Below the pieces are notes generated by a model that searched no databases, was not told where the DNA came from, and saw only the letters and a list, made by a program, of their open reading frames with translations. This document shows, one piece after another, positions 42,144-54,579 of a DNA stretch of 64,000 nt. The position numbers and the translations under genes were made by a program. Source of the stretch: Xylogone sp. PMI_703 (lineage: Eukaryota; Ascomycota; Leotiomycetes); NCBI GenBank assembly GCA_021399445.1, contig JAJTUQ010000002.1:7440001-7504000 (forward strand), read 5' to 3'. The stretch's first letter is position 1, and the number at the start of each line of letters is the position of its first letter.

Positions 42144-42699
42144 TACCTGTGGTTGCTCAAATCTAACAAGGGTTAAACTAAGGAGTGGGTCACCCCCCGT
42201 TTCTACCACTTGTCAGTAGCCACCAATGCAACCATATGGGAGGCCTCTTTGCTTCACTTATCTCTTCCCCATTTTAGAGGCTAACTATTGACTTTTCGAA
42301 CACCGTATTACATTCAAATTCATTAATAATAATCACTCTTCTCTAACAGATAAATTAGAAGAGATGATACACTTTTCCCTCTATATGCACGTCAGCGGGT
42401 CTTTCTGGCAGCAAGAGTGTACGGCCAATGGAAACCGACAGAAGCTTCTATAGTATTAAGATTAAATAGGGATGCTGCCTTACAGACCCACTGATGCACG
42501 TTTAGAAGGGAAGCGTATATTGTACAAGTATACCACAAGTAAGAAGAATTTAGGGCTGTTACCCACAATTTATCGTTTGAGTGTTCAAGATCCATTAGAC
42601 TCTATGGAAATATGATCCGTACAATCTTAGTGAACTAGTTACAGATTTGGCTAGTGTAACCCTGTCAGATGTAAGAATATACGGCCCCCCTGGGCCAGT

Positions 42700-42838
42700 G
42701 GAAATGGCACACACCCCTGTGACATCTCCCGGTGGACAAAGTAATTAAGACAACGGTACTTTAAGGCTCGCCAAATTTCAGTAGCAACCTATGTACCACA
42801 TGCCAGTTACTTTATCCACACGAGTGTGTGCCATTTCC
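42700..42838. repeat. 139-bp miniature inverted-repeat element, family A copy 2
   Basis: Perfect 15-bp ends, ggaaatggcacacac (42700..42714) and gtgtgtgccatttcc (42824..42838), followed by weaker pairing (ggtggacaaagtaa with ttactttatccacac). The core is the reverse of the element at 23323..23414. No coding potential. Confidence 0.75.
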
Positions 42839-44554
42839 GCCAGCCAAGGGGATAGCATGCTACTACACATTTGGCAAACCCTCAAAGGTACTAACGTTAT
42901 TCGCCTAGAGGGATGGCTTGATCCATGATAATCTTGTATGATCTAGCAGTGCTAGTCTAGTATTGTTTCGATCTTGATTCCTTGTTTCGAACTCGTGGGT
43001 TGGCGCTGTAGAATTCACTACCTTGGCAGTGATTGGGTCTGGTCAGGAACACCTTCGACGCCTGCTAATTGGCTACTCGTCTGTGTATCTTCTGATATGG
43101 AATCAACCTCTTCAGCAGCATTTAACAGCATCATAGTCTTTCTCAGTTCACTTAGATCAACTGGTTTATTAAGTGTTTTCATGTTATAGATAGAATGGTA
43201 CCAAATGATCTTTTTTCCTTTTTTTCTTGAAATTTTGAGTTCTCATTCCTTCACCTTCATGCTTTTAAGTGTTTGAGATATATCATTCTAATCTGAGTGT
43301 CTTGTTTTCGCTGTGTAGCTTTAGCTCGTTTTCGGGCAGTGCAACAAACTTAGCAGATATTTTATTTACCTTAAGGTAAATAACAAAGTTACTTGCCTGG
43401 CACCCATGCAGATGTCAGCAGTGATAAGAGTTTGCAATCCATTTACTATAATACGTAGGCGTAATCAAGAACTGGACTAACTCTTTCTTAGGAAAACTAG
43501 ACGTTATAAATGATGTTTAAAGAATGAGATGTATGCGAGAAGCCTAAAATCCATGGAACATGGAACTTGCATTCAGTCGTTTTATTCCCCAAACTAGACT
43601 TCTTTTTTCTCTTTTCTCAGTCTGTGGAATGTCAGGATAGTAAGGGCAGGCAAATTACAACACATTAAACTCTTTTCTTGATGTGTTCGTAAGCTAATTG
43701 TCATGACCAGAGTTTCCAGCCTTAGTCGTTGATATCCGGGTTTATGGATAATATCAGAATAATAATAGTAGAGAACAATACACTGATAGATGAATTGAAA
43801 GGAGGTGGATATTCTTACTTTACTGAGGAAAAATTTATCAATGCTTTGATTATTTTGATCGTGTATTCTGGATCCAGGAAAGGATATGTTCTGAAATAGA
43901 AGTCAGCTCAGTCTTGAGCTTAAGTCTACCGTAAGGTGCAAAATCCCTCTCCACTTAATCCATCTTAATCTAATCAGATCCCGAGACAAGGAATTTGAGC
44001 CAATTAGATGAACTTTGGGGGCACGGACAGTGTTCAAGCTTTTTGCATCTTACTGTACCATGCGTGCATGCCTATGACTAGCCCTGTGAGGAGGGTTGTC
44101 AGCAGTTATGGGATCCCTTTCCCGATAGGAAGCTAGCTGTATGGTAGTTTTTGTCTCCATTCCCAGGGTTTGCAGGGGCCAGCTTACAGTTTTGAGTAAT
44201 CTACAGCTTCTTCGAAAATATTGGGAGCAGACTTGCTGAACTTGGAAATACGATCCAAACTAAATTTGGTATTTTGCTTTTTTCTAACTTGCATACGGAA
44301 CCTATCCCAGTATATTGAATTCTTTTCAAGAACATTGTGAATAATATAGGTCACACGAGAATACCCGCTTACAGAATTCAGAATGATGTTCTCCTTTCCG
44401 ACTTAGTTTCTGAACGCCACAACTCCAATGAGCCGGTCTGCTCATAAACTCCATTTTGCCTCAAGCGTACTCCAAAAATAATTACTGCTCTCCAAATATA
44501 AGACCACTGACCTTTTGACGCGATCGGTGGCAGCACTCTGCCTGCAACAGGACC

Positions 44555-46819
44555 TCACGGCGCCTGCATCAACTCATCAAATTGATCTCCTAACGCGAGA
44601 GCGATTTCTCGTGAGAGACCAGGGTCAATAGAGCCCATGCCCACATCATACCCTGGGCTGATATCTCCTAAGCTTCGAAGAAATTCCTCCACGCCATCTC
44701 TTCTACTCTGCTGAGCGCTTACCATGAGTTGACCCCACTCTGCGTCCATTGAATTGTACCCCTCAGCAGCCATCTTAGCTTTCTCGTATAAATCGAAGCA
44801 AGACCTGTAAAAATTGGACGCTTTCTCACTCTGGCCAGTCTTAGATAACATTTCTAGCATTCTAAGCAATGGTTCAATAAGTGCAAGATCTGAGAGCGCT
44901 AATGGGTTTGAGGGATCGGTAAGCGAGTTGATGAGTAATGTGGTTGCTGCTGAAATGAAGGTATGAAGAACAGACCTGGTATTATCATCAGAAAAGGGAA
45001 CGGGCACACGAAGATAGGGAGAGAAAAATATGAAATGGAGAAAGGGTAAGACGTACCAAAGACATGCATTTTCTCTTGTTGGAAGGACCTGCAATAACTT
45101 TATGGCTTTACGAGCTTCTGTAGTTTGGACCAAGGCAGCGGACATGACTTGCATATCAACTGGATCTCCCGGCGCCGGTATCTCGCGATACATTGGAAGA
45201 GCCGGTAGAGTATCGTAAATCACAGAAAGGGAGGTAAAATACGCCAGTTGGAGGATCACCGGACGTCTAATGCCATTGGATGCTGGGATTGGGTAACTCG
45301 GCCTGTAATAATCTGTTATGTATTCGGCGGGAACGCTTGCTCGCCAGGTCTGAAGCATGTTTTGAAGTTCCCTTGCTGCTGATATTCGCTCGTCAACCGT
45401 CTGTTTAACCGTTTTGGCCGAGAATAAACGTTTGTATATCTGGCCTTGGATTATGGCGAGTTTGACTCGAAAGTAGAAGATGCCCATATTTATGGATTCG
45501 CCTGGACGAGTTGGTGAAACACCATATTTGGATGGCAACTCCACATCCATGTCATCATCATCCTGAGCAGGGGGCTGCCTGGTCTGCAAGGTAACATCTT
45601 TATCGAGACAATACCCAATCCAGAAAACGAGCTTGCGCTCTTCGATTTCAGCGGCACTGCGACTAGGGTCCTGGGACTGTCTGTGTAAGCCTATTCGTTG
45701 TGCTAGTTTAATTGCTGATGCAGTCAACAAAGAAACCGGGCCTTGATTCGGCGTTCCCTGTATCAACAGTGCCATGCCAAGTAACGCTTGCACTGACCAG
45801 AGCGTGAATTGCGTCGTCATAAGCTGATTGATCACGGCGAGAGCGTTTTGGAAGTATTCCCAAGCTTCGCGACCATCTGCCTCTGGGTCTAGACTGTTGG
45901 CATCGCAAAATCGGTATGTCATAGCCAGAACTACATTTAAGCAAGCCCACCAACTTGGGTCGTGGAGATGCATATCCGTAGAATCAAAAGCGGACAGGAA
46001 AGCATGCTCGTCAAAAAGCGGATACGCCGAATAAAAGTTACCAAAGGATTTTTTGATAAGAGCCAACATCTTGTCTCTAGGAGGGAGGGGCTTGAAGGCG
46101 CGACTGCTAAATTCGTTCACAAAGTTGGGTATTGCGGCTATCTCGCTATTGAGAACTGTATTTGGAAAGGCTATTTGGAGTGTGTCAGCTCGGAAATCAA
46201 TTGACATGGCACGAGGGGAACTGGTTTTACTTGTTTGGAAAGGCAAGGATAGATCTGGTAGGAGAGCATGCTCGCCAACTGCGGGGAACGCTGAGTCCCA
46301 CCCGTCTTCGTTGAAGTTGAAGTCGAGCATAGAGGCTCCAGACTGGTTTGAGCTGGGGGTAGCCAAGCTTAAAGACCTGTGACTCGATGAGGCATCGGAC
46401 GCGGCCGAGGAGCGATTCTCCAGTGCCAGTTTTAGCTGCTCCTCCATCCACTTGAGTTTCTTCTCGAGCTCCTCGACACGTTTCTTCCTGAAAGCTGTCA
46501 ATATGGGGAATCTGCTCCTGGCCGTCTCGTGGCGCACTCACCCGATCGATCGTCTGGATCTCTTGACACTGATGGGTGTGAAGTGGCACTTTGTCTTGTA
46601 CTTGATGCACTGGGCACACACATCGGAGACGATGTCGCATCGAATTTTCTTTTTGCGGCACATGTCGCATGCCTATCGCATGTCAGAAGAGGTGGCATCT
46701 TACCCGGAGAGCTCATGGCAAGGACAGACTCTGGTGACGAGTGATACTGATTTCTCCTCTCCCGTGGTGTCTGAGAGCGACATCGACTTCTCCTCTCCCG
46801 AGGTATCTGGGAGCGACAT
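44555..46819 (-). CDS. Zn2Cys6 transcription factor with fungal_trans domain
   Basis: Well-supported exons are 46672..46542 and 46487..44555, joined by a 54-nt intron (GTGAGT...TTTCAG). The first encodes the zinc cluster ACDMCRKKKIRCDI...CAQCIKYKTKC, with six Cys in the right spacing. A basic stretch and a coiled coil (KKRVEELEKKLKWMEEQLK) follow. The last exon carries the fungal-specific regulatory domain (NFYSAYPLFDEHAFLSAF, WWACLNVVLAMTYRF, AQRIGLHRQSQDPS, ERKLVFWIGYCLDKD). The 5' end is uncertain. A stop stands directly before the zinc cluster, so an upstream exon is needed; the likely one starts at 46819 with MSLPDTSGEEKS and a near copy, and its donor (GTATCA or GTCTGT) is non-canonical. 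About 700 residues. Targets unknown. Confidence 0.85.
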
Positions 46820-48582
46820 GGCGATTGCTTCAGTGACTTGGCGAAATGGAAACAGGCAGTCTGGCGAGGGGCTGAGGGGTTGTAGAGTTGTTGGAACTTG
46901 AAAATCGGAAGACTTGGGGGAGAGCGCTTTGTGTCGGGTTCGATATGAAGGAAGAAATGAATGAGGTGAGCGTCCTGATTCGACGCGCGCCCAGGTGAAG
47001 TGGATTGAAACTCGCGATTCGATTAAGTTCGGCAAGTGAAAAGAAAGTTGTGAGCGGGACTGGGAGTTCAAAGTTACAGGCACGCCATGCTTACTAGTGT
47101 TAACGTAAATCTGCTGCGAGCCAACACATGATAATTTATGCCTGAGGCAGAAGTTAATATACATGCACGATATCTTAATGCACAAGATTATGCAATCCTG
47201 AATAATTCGACGACCATCTTGATCCATAGCAGTTCGCGACGTCATTATCATCATTAACGGAACGCATCATCTCCTTAAAGTTGGATACCACAATATTGCC
47301 GGATCATTGTAGCCGTTGCAAGCCTCCCGAAAACCCAGATACCACTTGCTCCGAACCGTAACCTTTTCCGTCACCAGCTCTAACCCCGCCAAGCGTACTT
47401 GCTCTGGATTGGGTTCAGGTACGACCTTTTTGCTCCGAACGAACACCCAAGAGCCCCGGTGGTTGCCCCGCTCCAAGCCCCTCCGCTCAGCTCACAGCCC
47501 ATTTGCGTCGCCAGGCACGGCCTCCACCATCTGATGCTCTGATTGCGCCGGCGTATAGACTACGGTTGTGGCGTGATGAGGGCCATTTGCATTTGCAAGC
47601 CAGCGAGCAGAGAGCGTGGTGTAGTTGAGCTTCACGAACCCGTGATAAGTGATAGAGACCAGAAGAAAGAGGTCAAATTACAATTACAAGGCTCTCAAAA
47701 TTGCTTGTTCGATGAGGAATCTGCATCTGCGGCTATTACAGTATATTACAGTCCGCTCCCTTAAATGAAGACAGGTGGGTCTATAAAGCGGCTTCCAACT
47801 TTTGTGTTACCGGTAGAGCTCCAGAAGGTTCTGTCAATTTTCATTGGCTGGACACCTTGCCGCTTTATAGACCCACCAGCCTTTATTACTGGGGAGGAAT
47901 CGTAACTCATTCGGATTCCCGATTAGGATACGATTAGTCTATTGAGATGCTCAAGGCTGGACGTGATTTCAGAGATAAGGCTTATGATCTTTATATCTTA
48001 AGCTACCTGTCAGAGTGTTAAAAACTGATCCAGTTTTATTTAATCCCTCATTTTACTGCTACTAACAATCGTTTTATTTAGTAATCTCATGTTTGGCCAA
48101 CATCCAGCCAAAGTATGAGCCGAAAATACAATTTCAGAAACTCGACTTTCTGCTCAATTTATTAAACTTGGCAATTAGTGTATTGATACGTATATTTCAA
48201 CTGCAAGATACGTACTTTATATAAAGTCAAGTAAGCCACCATGCATACTTTACGTAGGAATTGAAGCGAGGCTGCGAGGTTAGCTGACATCAGGTAGCTG
48301 TGACTGTACTGTTTTCTGCCCAACGCCCCGTCAGATTCAGCGCAAGGCTCCATGTTTGCGCGACATCCATCCTCTTCTCATCACCTCTTTGTTTAAAATA
48401 ATCCAACTTCCTGGATCTGTTAAAGATGCTTCGACTGGTTTTGGAAGGCTGCGATCTATCGATGCCGACCAACGCCAGGTTAGACACAGATACATCAATG
48501 GTTTACAACCTTTCTCACTTTGATATGTGCTGGGAAATCCTAGAACACTAACATTGCCAGCAGTCCTTCCATCATCCTAGAT
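46820..48582. other. Intergenic region between regulator and HET gene
   Basis: Promoters of two divergent genes. It contains a short hairpin element (47774..47877); open frames around 47267..47764 have no domain. Confidence 0.5.
47774..47877. repeat. 104-bp hairpin element with 19-bp perfect ends
   Basis: ggtgggtctataaagcggc at 47774..47792 is exactly complementary to 47859..47877. No target-site duplication is clear. Non-coding; MITE-like or a structured site. Confidence 0.7.
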
Positions 48583-50378
48583 ATGGAACTCTTCAAATAC
48601 AATCCTATTGATCTCGGAAAGCCTTCTTTTCGACTTCTTCGTCTCCTGAAAGGAGATGGACGTGATATATGCTGTGAAATTTTCGACGCATGGCTCCATC
48701 AACGCGGAAACGTAGTTTTCTACGAGGCTTTATCTTACACATGGGGTTACAATGATTTTGCAGAGAGCATCGAGGTGAAGGGAAGAAGACTACACATTAC
48801 TCTAAACTTATACCGAGCTCTCCGAGATTTGCGTCTACGAGATCGAGATCGGATATTATGGGTGGACGCTATTTGCATTGATCAACAAAATAAGAAAGAG
48901 CAAGGACTCCAAGTCCAACAGATGGATTATATATATAAGCAAGCGGATCAAGTTATTTTCTGGTTGGGTCAATCCACGTATAATACAAACGTTCTTATGG
49001 ATTCCTTACGGGAGCTGCAAAAAGAGAGCATTAAGCATGTTGGAAACGTTCTGATCAGCATTGGGTAAATCTTTGGACAACAGTCCAACCGACCTTGCGG
49101 GATCGTCATTCAAGCCTAACAGATCGACAACGCGAAGGCCTGCAGGATCTTTTGGGTCGATCCTGGTCCAGGAGGGTTTGGATTTTGCAGGAAGTGGCCA
49201 ACGCTCAGGCGGCTTCAGTTTATTGTGGTACGAAATTTGTTTCAGCACGTTTCTTTGCTCTTGCGCCACGACTGATAAATATACAACTGGACCGTCATTG
49301 CAAAGCTGTTCTGGATATCATGCCCGGTTCATCGAGAGATGATTCGTGGTGGAGCGGGAACCGAGATCTCTACACCCTCCTCGAAAATTTTGGTGGCAGC
49401 AAAGCCACTGATCCACGAGACATGATATACGCCTTGCTTGGAATGTCTTCTGATGCCAAGGATTCTGATATTCTATGTCCAGATTATGATAGGTCTATTC
49501 AGGAGCTTGTTCACGATGTATTTTGCTTTTTATACTATCTCGATACTGGAAAAGAGTGGACAATAGAGGATCTTATCTTACGTCTAAGATTTTTCAACAA
49601 CTATGCTCTCGAAAGACTTATAAAATTGTCGGATATGGAAAATATAGTAGCCCTTGTTAAACATTTTAAACGAAGAGGTGTTAAGATCACAGGGGAGGTG
49701 ATCATGGCTGCAGCAAAGAATAATGTGTGTGGAGGTAAAGTGATGGAGCTACTTATACAGCAGCGAGGGGACGAAGTCGGGGAACACGACCACGGTGTCT
49801 GGCAGTGCCTCAATTTTATGGACAATAAGCGCCAGACACCACTATTGTTGGCTGTCATGAATCAGAATGAGGCAATGGTCCAGCTCCTGCTTGAGAATGG
49901 TGCTGACCTGGAGTTGAAAGATATGAATGGCCGGACGCCACTATCATGGGCTGCTGAATGGGCGAACACGGAGATGGTCCAGCTGTTGCTCGAGAAGGGT
50001 GCTGACCTCGAGGTGAAAGATATGAATGGCCTGACGTCATTATCGTACGCTGCATCAAGAGGGCGTGAGGCGGTTGTCCTGCTGCTGCTTGGAAGAGGTG
50101 CTAACCACAAGGTGAAGGATAGTTTAGGCCAGACACCACTATTGTTAGCTGTCATGAATCAGAATAAGGCAGTGGTCCAGCTCCTGCTTGAGAAAGGTGC
50201 TGACCCGGAGTCGAAAGATTTGAAAGGCCAGACGCCATTATCGTGGGCTACCAAGCGCGGGAACACGGAGGTGATCCAGCTGCTTCGGAAGAGGGCCAAC
50301 AATGAGGTGACAGATGAGTCGGACTGGACACTGTTGGGTGTTGTAGTAACTGTCGCATTAGTTATAGCAATACTTTAG
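48583..50378 (+). CDS. HET-domain protein with ankyrin repeats; one frameshift
   Basis: Heterokaryon-incompatibility type protein, a class of cytosolic self/non-self recognition factors. The first ~155 residues carry the HET signature: YEALSYTWGYND, ILWVDAICIDQQNKKE, QVQQMDYIYKQADQVIFWLG. After a frame change between about 49030 and 49052 the family continues with DQHWVNLWTTVQP, SWSRRVWILQEVANAQAA and KATDPRDMIYALLGM. Five ankyrin repeats (TPLLLAVMNQNEAMVQLLLE and relatives) and a C-terminal hydrophobic segment (LLGVVVTVALVIAIL) follow. One extra base restores a continuous 598-residue protein, and no intron fits the site. This is either a real disabling indel, common in HET genes, or a sequence error. 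Neighbours are unrelated. Confidence 0.85.
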
Positions 50379-50879
50379 GCATTAGGGGGCATGTGTAAAG
50401 TAGTGAGAATCAATTGAATTGGATGAATTGCTTGTGTTCTGATAATGAGGGCATATTTACGGAGGTCGCGGTAAAAGGTCTTGGGAATACGCTAGCCCGC
50501 TAATACTGTATGTTCTGAGATATAGGAGTCCCGAGTTAGCAAGGGTCCACCATTAACTGAGTCAGATTCTGAAGATCATATCCCTATATAGTTAACTAGT
50601 AATATAGATCTAGAGTAGCTAAAATTTAAAATTATGGATTACTTCTCCTCTACGGAGTAATGACACTATCTCTCCACATCGTCACAATTAGTAGAAACCT
50701 CCTCAGTTAGCTCTTTTTGAAAACTTTCTAAGTCGTAAATATTTGACTCCCAACCTGTATAATCTATTGCATCCTCCAATATATCTTTGATCTTGATCTA
50801 CTTGTTTTCACTCCCATCTGGGCATATACTAATACCACGTTGTACGAACGCCTGTTGTACTAGCTTTCTCTTCTCTTGA

Positions 50880-52288
50880 AGACGCTTAAGAGCTGTAGTA
50901 ACAACATGTGTAACCATAATACGCTTATCAGATACACTCTACTTAAAATCTGGTCGACTAGTTTCCTTGGCTGTAGTGTCTTCATCTGTGGCCTCTTGAA
51001 GCCATTGTTTAAATGGCTTATTTATAGCTATATCCCGTGGCTGTAATAAACCTGTACAGCCCAGAGGTATGAGAGCTGTAAAGATGTTGGCTAATTTAAA
51101 AGTTTGTAAGATATTGTCAGTCTTGCGAAAACGAGTTACATCTACAAGTATAACTAATGATGTGTCTTTCTGAATAGTTAAAAGGTTCTAATTCCTCTTT
51201 GATCCATTAGATTGTAAGCTCTTCGTTGTTGTATACTGTAGAACTATATTCTACTGTAACCTCAGGACTGTAGAGATAGCTTTCTTTCTTGAATATCTTA
51301 CTTTCTGACTTTAGCACTCCACGAAATACAATCTTAGATTTAAGACGTTGTATTCCATCTGCAAAAATATACAATATCAATGTGGCTTGACGTTTATCCC
51401 ATCCACTTCAATCTCTATGCCCTGATACTGTCTTAGAACCCTTAATATCGTATGTACAGCCACCTAGGTACTCCAAAGGAATAGGTATTTCATCCATATT
51501 GAATATATGTGTTTTAAGAAAACGTTGCTTTGGTAAAATATGAAGAAGATTTTGCAGATCAGGAGAAAGCTGTTGAGAATCTAATTATGTTCCTGGATTA
51601 ATTGCCCTGTCAAGTTAAGAATTCCTCTTAATAAACTGAAGAAAGTTATTAACTGATTAAGTATATTCTGTAAGTCGTTTACTAGCTTGTTTAGTAAGCT
51701 GACGTCTTGAGAGATGATATCTTCTTTAAAATCCATAAAACCAGCCTTTTGAGAAAGTAAATATCAAGTAATACTGAGGATATTAAACCTTGAATATTTA
51801 CCTTGTAGTAGAATGAAGCTAACCTATTATAACTATCTTACTAGCCTTTCTTTTAGTTAAAAATTAAGCATACAACTCTTGTTCTAACTTTGACCAGCGA
51901 GATAAACAAATAGACTTTGTCTTACTAACTAATATTCTGTCTTGTTTTGCCTCCCATTTTTTTGAAGAGTACTCTTAGGAATCTTGAAAAATTGAGAAGT
52001 CTCTTCTATAGTTACAGGTCGATATGTTGTATCTGGTGTATAAACTAGTTCTGGAACTCCAGAACGATATCTAGGCTTTTGACATTCTAAAGAAGGTTGT
52101 TCTGCAATTCTATGGTGAAGAAGGAATTTTAACACTTCTATTTTGAGTTTTCTTGAATAAGAATATCGCTTTGAGGAAACTGGTTTGCATGGAGGAATGT
52201 AAACTCGTTCTGCTAGTGGCTTAACTTTGGGGCCTCTTTTAAGAGGTTGCAATAGTTGAATATTGGCTGATGTCTCCTGGAGAGCCAT
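50880..52288 (-). mobile_element. Decayed pogo/Tc1-type (DDE_1) transposase
   Basis: The 5' part (52288..51929) is an open frame of 119 codons with a helix-turn-helix-like basic region (KRYSYSRKLKIEVLKFLLHH, TIEETSQFFKIPKSTLQ). Further on, in shifting frames with several stops, DDE_1 pieces can be read: YLGGCTYDIKGSKTVSGHRD, RQATLILYIFADGIQRLK, WIKEELEPF and DIAINKPFKQWLQEATDED. C-to-T-like changes that create TAA/TAG stops and the high AT fit RIP. Terminal repeats were not found. The element is dead. Confidence 0.8.
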
Positions 52289-52503
52289 AGAATTTGAATA
52301 ATTGACTTGAAATTGAATCTATTCAGGAGTTGATTCAGGAATTAGGAGCATGAACAACAATAAATTACGTATGTAATACTGTAGTATCAGTAGCTGTAAG
52401 CTATACCATATACATGGCTTTTTAGCCGGGTGTACTCAGCGTTAGTTTAGCCTACCTTATGACATATTGTATTACTAACAGTTCGCAATAGTCACTGCAA
52501 AGA

Positions 52504-52630
52504 TGGAAGTTATCATAGCTGCCGGTGAAATTGATAGCCCGCGTCTCCTTCTCTTGTCCGGAGCCGGTGCTAAGGCCCATCTTCAAACTCTGGAAATTTC
52601 GGTTGTTAAAGATCTCCCTGGCGAATAGCC
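52504..52630 (+). pseudogene. Fragment of a GMC oxidoreductase gene
   Basis: Starting at an ATG, the frame reads EVIIAAGEIDSPRLLLLSGA, then LEISVVKDLPGE and a stop. This is the GMC signature-2 region (compare [20 protein letters not shown] of the intact gene at 61220..63187). The usual GVGKNLQDH continuation is lost, and no FAD-binding N-terminus or catalytic C-terminus is near. It is a decayed fragment next to a dead transposon, not a functional gene. Confidence 0.75.
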
Positions 52631-53000
52631 AGTTAGGTAACCTCAATGCAATGGCCTATTGATCAATTTAGTGCTGTCTTTGTACGAGAATATCCTTGCT
52701 CATTGTTACTACGTTTTGCTCTTAGTAGAAGACCACTTTGTCTCCTTTTTATTCGCGTTAAGGACTAGTATGCGCTGGCCAAGTCTATCAAGTAAAAGTT
52801 TACAGTATCATTAGTACCAGTTTATATTTTAAGATATCTCTGATATAATCTCTTACAATATTTCTTCTTGATTCATTTACATATTAAACGTTCAATACTT
52901 TTCACTGTAGTAGTAATCATTATACTGAAGTTATTTTTAAATACCAGCTAAAGTGCTTTTAAAGTTAACCTACAGAATCCTTTTTGCTTAAGCTTGGAAT

Positions 53001-54579
53001 TTATACTCTGTATCGGTGAATTTGTTTACTGTTATCAGCGTTAACTTGTTGACTATCCGCTTTAGTCCTCCTAGCCTTATTAGAAAAGCTAATATAAATC
53101 CAAGCACTAGCAATTAGAGCAGCCGAAACTAATGTGAAGATGAGAGAATCAGTCATTCCGTCATGATAATGTGGCGCTTGGCTCGTTCGGAACAGCCATG
53201 CAGATGTGAAGCCTCCTAAGTTACCAATTCCCACAACAAAACCACAGCCGATAGCCCTCTGGAATGGGGTTGATAAATTGACAAGTGTCAGGTTCCAGAT
53301 AATAGGGAGGGATATGTAAGTCCCGATGCTAACGAAGTAGAGTCCTAGCATTGCGATGGAGGGTTTGAAGATGTGGTGTTGACGAAGAATAATGTATCCG
53401 ATGGATGTGAAGAGGTATCCTACTAGGACGTAGCTGGCGCGATGATTGTATTTATCCGAGAGCCAAGCCGATATGAGGCACGCTGCTGCAGAGACGACAA
53501 AGATCGGGATGACCTGGCCTTGGACTTGCGGAACCGTATATGTTGGGTGGAAGGCAGATACGAAAGAGGGGGCAAATATAGCGACGGAGTAGGTAGTGGA
53601 ACAAGTCAAGACGTAGCAAGAGGCCCAAACGTAGTTAAGAGGGTTGGTCAAGAAGATACGCCATTCAGCCGCAACGCCGAGAGTGGTGGTTTGCTGCTCA
53701 ACTTCTCGAGCCACGATTTCTTTATCTTTCTGAGTGAGAAAATTGCAGGTTTCAGGTCGGCTGATGTTTGGTATACAACAGACAAGGCCGATTCCCATCG
53801 TCAGACAGCCTTCAACAATGAAGATCCTATTGCAACTATTAGGATATTACTGAGAGGGGAGTCCGGAGGCAAAAACCTACCATCTCCAGCCATGGTAACC
53901 ATTGGAATTATGGATGTGCGCAATCGCGTAGGCCAGGATGTTTGACACAATGTTTGAAGCAATGTTAGAGACCATAAGCATACTCATTCGCCATTGGAGA
54001 TGTTTTGCCGGGTAGTAGAGCGAGCAGACAAAAACGCAGCCAGGAATGAGACCTGCGTCGAAAATTCCGACCACGAAACGCGTCGCAAGGAGTGCTGAGT
54101 ACGTCTTATCAAATCCTTGACCTAATGTTACAATTCCTTTTAACAGTAGTTAGTAGGGCAGCTTAAAGGAATTATTAGTATACCATACCTAGACAGATCG
54201 TGATAACAGACAGATATCTCATATATGGGAAGCCATAATCCTTCTCGAGGAAGCGCATAATAAGATTGCTAGGGACCTCGAACAGGATCAAAGGCACCAA
54301 ACTAATTGAAATAGCAAGGACAATCTTGTTGGCGTCGAGCTTAAGATCTTGCGGTAGCTTCTGAATCAACGCTGCACCAATGTTTGTGCGGCCCATCAGG
54401 GACAGGAAGTTGAGGAAGAGCATGGGGACGAGAAGCCGTAGATCGATCTTCAGAGCCAACTTTCGATCGAATTCCGATTCAGAGTCTGTTTGCTCCACGC
54501 TGGAGTCGTTGACGGCGCTCATGACAACGACATCCTTCTCCATAATACTGGGTGATTTAGGCGTCTCGCATGAAGACAT
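53001..54579 (-). CDS. MFS transporter, anion:cation symporter (Dal5/Tna1-like)
   Basis: Three exons, 54579..54189, 54121..53881 and 53826..53001, giving 485 residues. The start MSSCETPKSPSIMEKDVVV precedes a hydrophilic N-terminus and the family opening segment KLALKIDLRLLVPMLFLNFL with GRTNIGAA. Later motifs are FEVPSNLIMRFLEKD, TRFVVGIFDAGLIPGC with YYPAKHLQWRM (the loop 4-5 signature of this family) and GWRWIFIVEGCLT. Such permeases bring in small anionic nutrients such as nicotinate, allantoate or pantothenate by proton symport. Introns are of normal size, no defect seen. It is the first of four minus-strand genes with the FAD monooxygenase and the GMC oxidoreductase, which may form a small catabolic or biosynthetic group. 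Confidence 0.9.

Larger units (their letters stand above)
41311..44554. other. Long repeat-rich intergenic region
   Basis: Contains family B copy 2 (41975..42143), a decayed third family B end near 42640..42690, family A copy 2 (42700..42838) and otherwise AT-rich DNA. Small frames (42392..42595, 42974..43189) lack domains. No gene recognised in 42.9-44.5 kb. Confidence 0.5.
50379..53000. other. Transposon relic zone
   Basis: AT-rich stretch holding a decayed pogo-type transposase (50880..52288, minus) and a GMC-oxidoreductase fragment (52504..52630, plus). 52650..53000 is AT-rich with nothing recognised. Confidence 0.6.
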
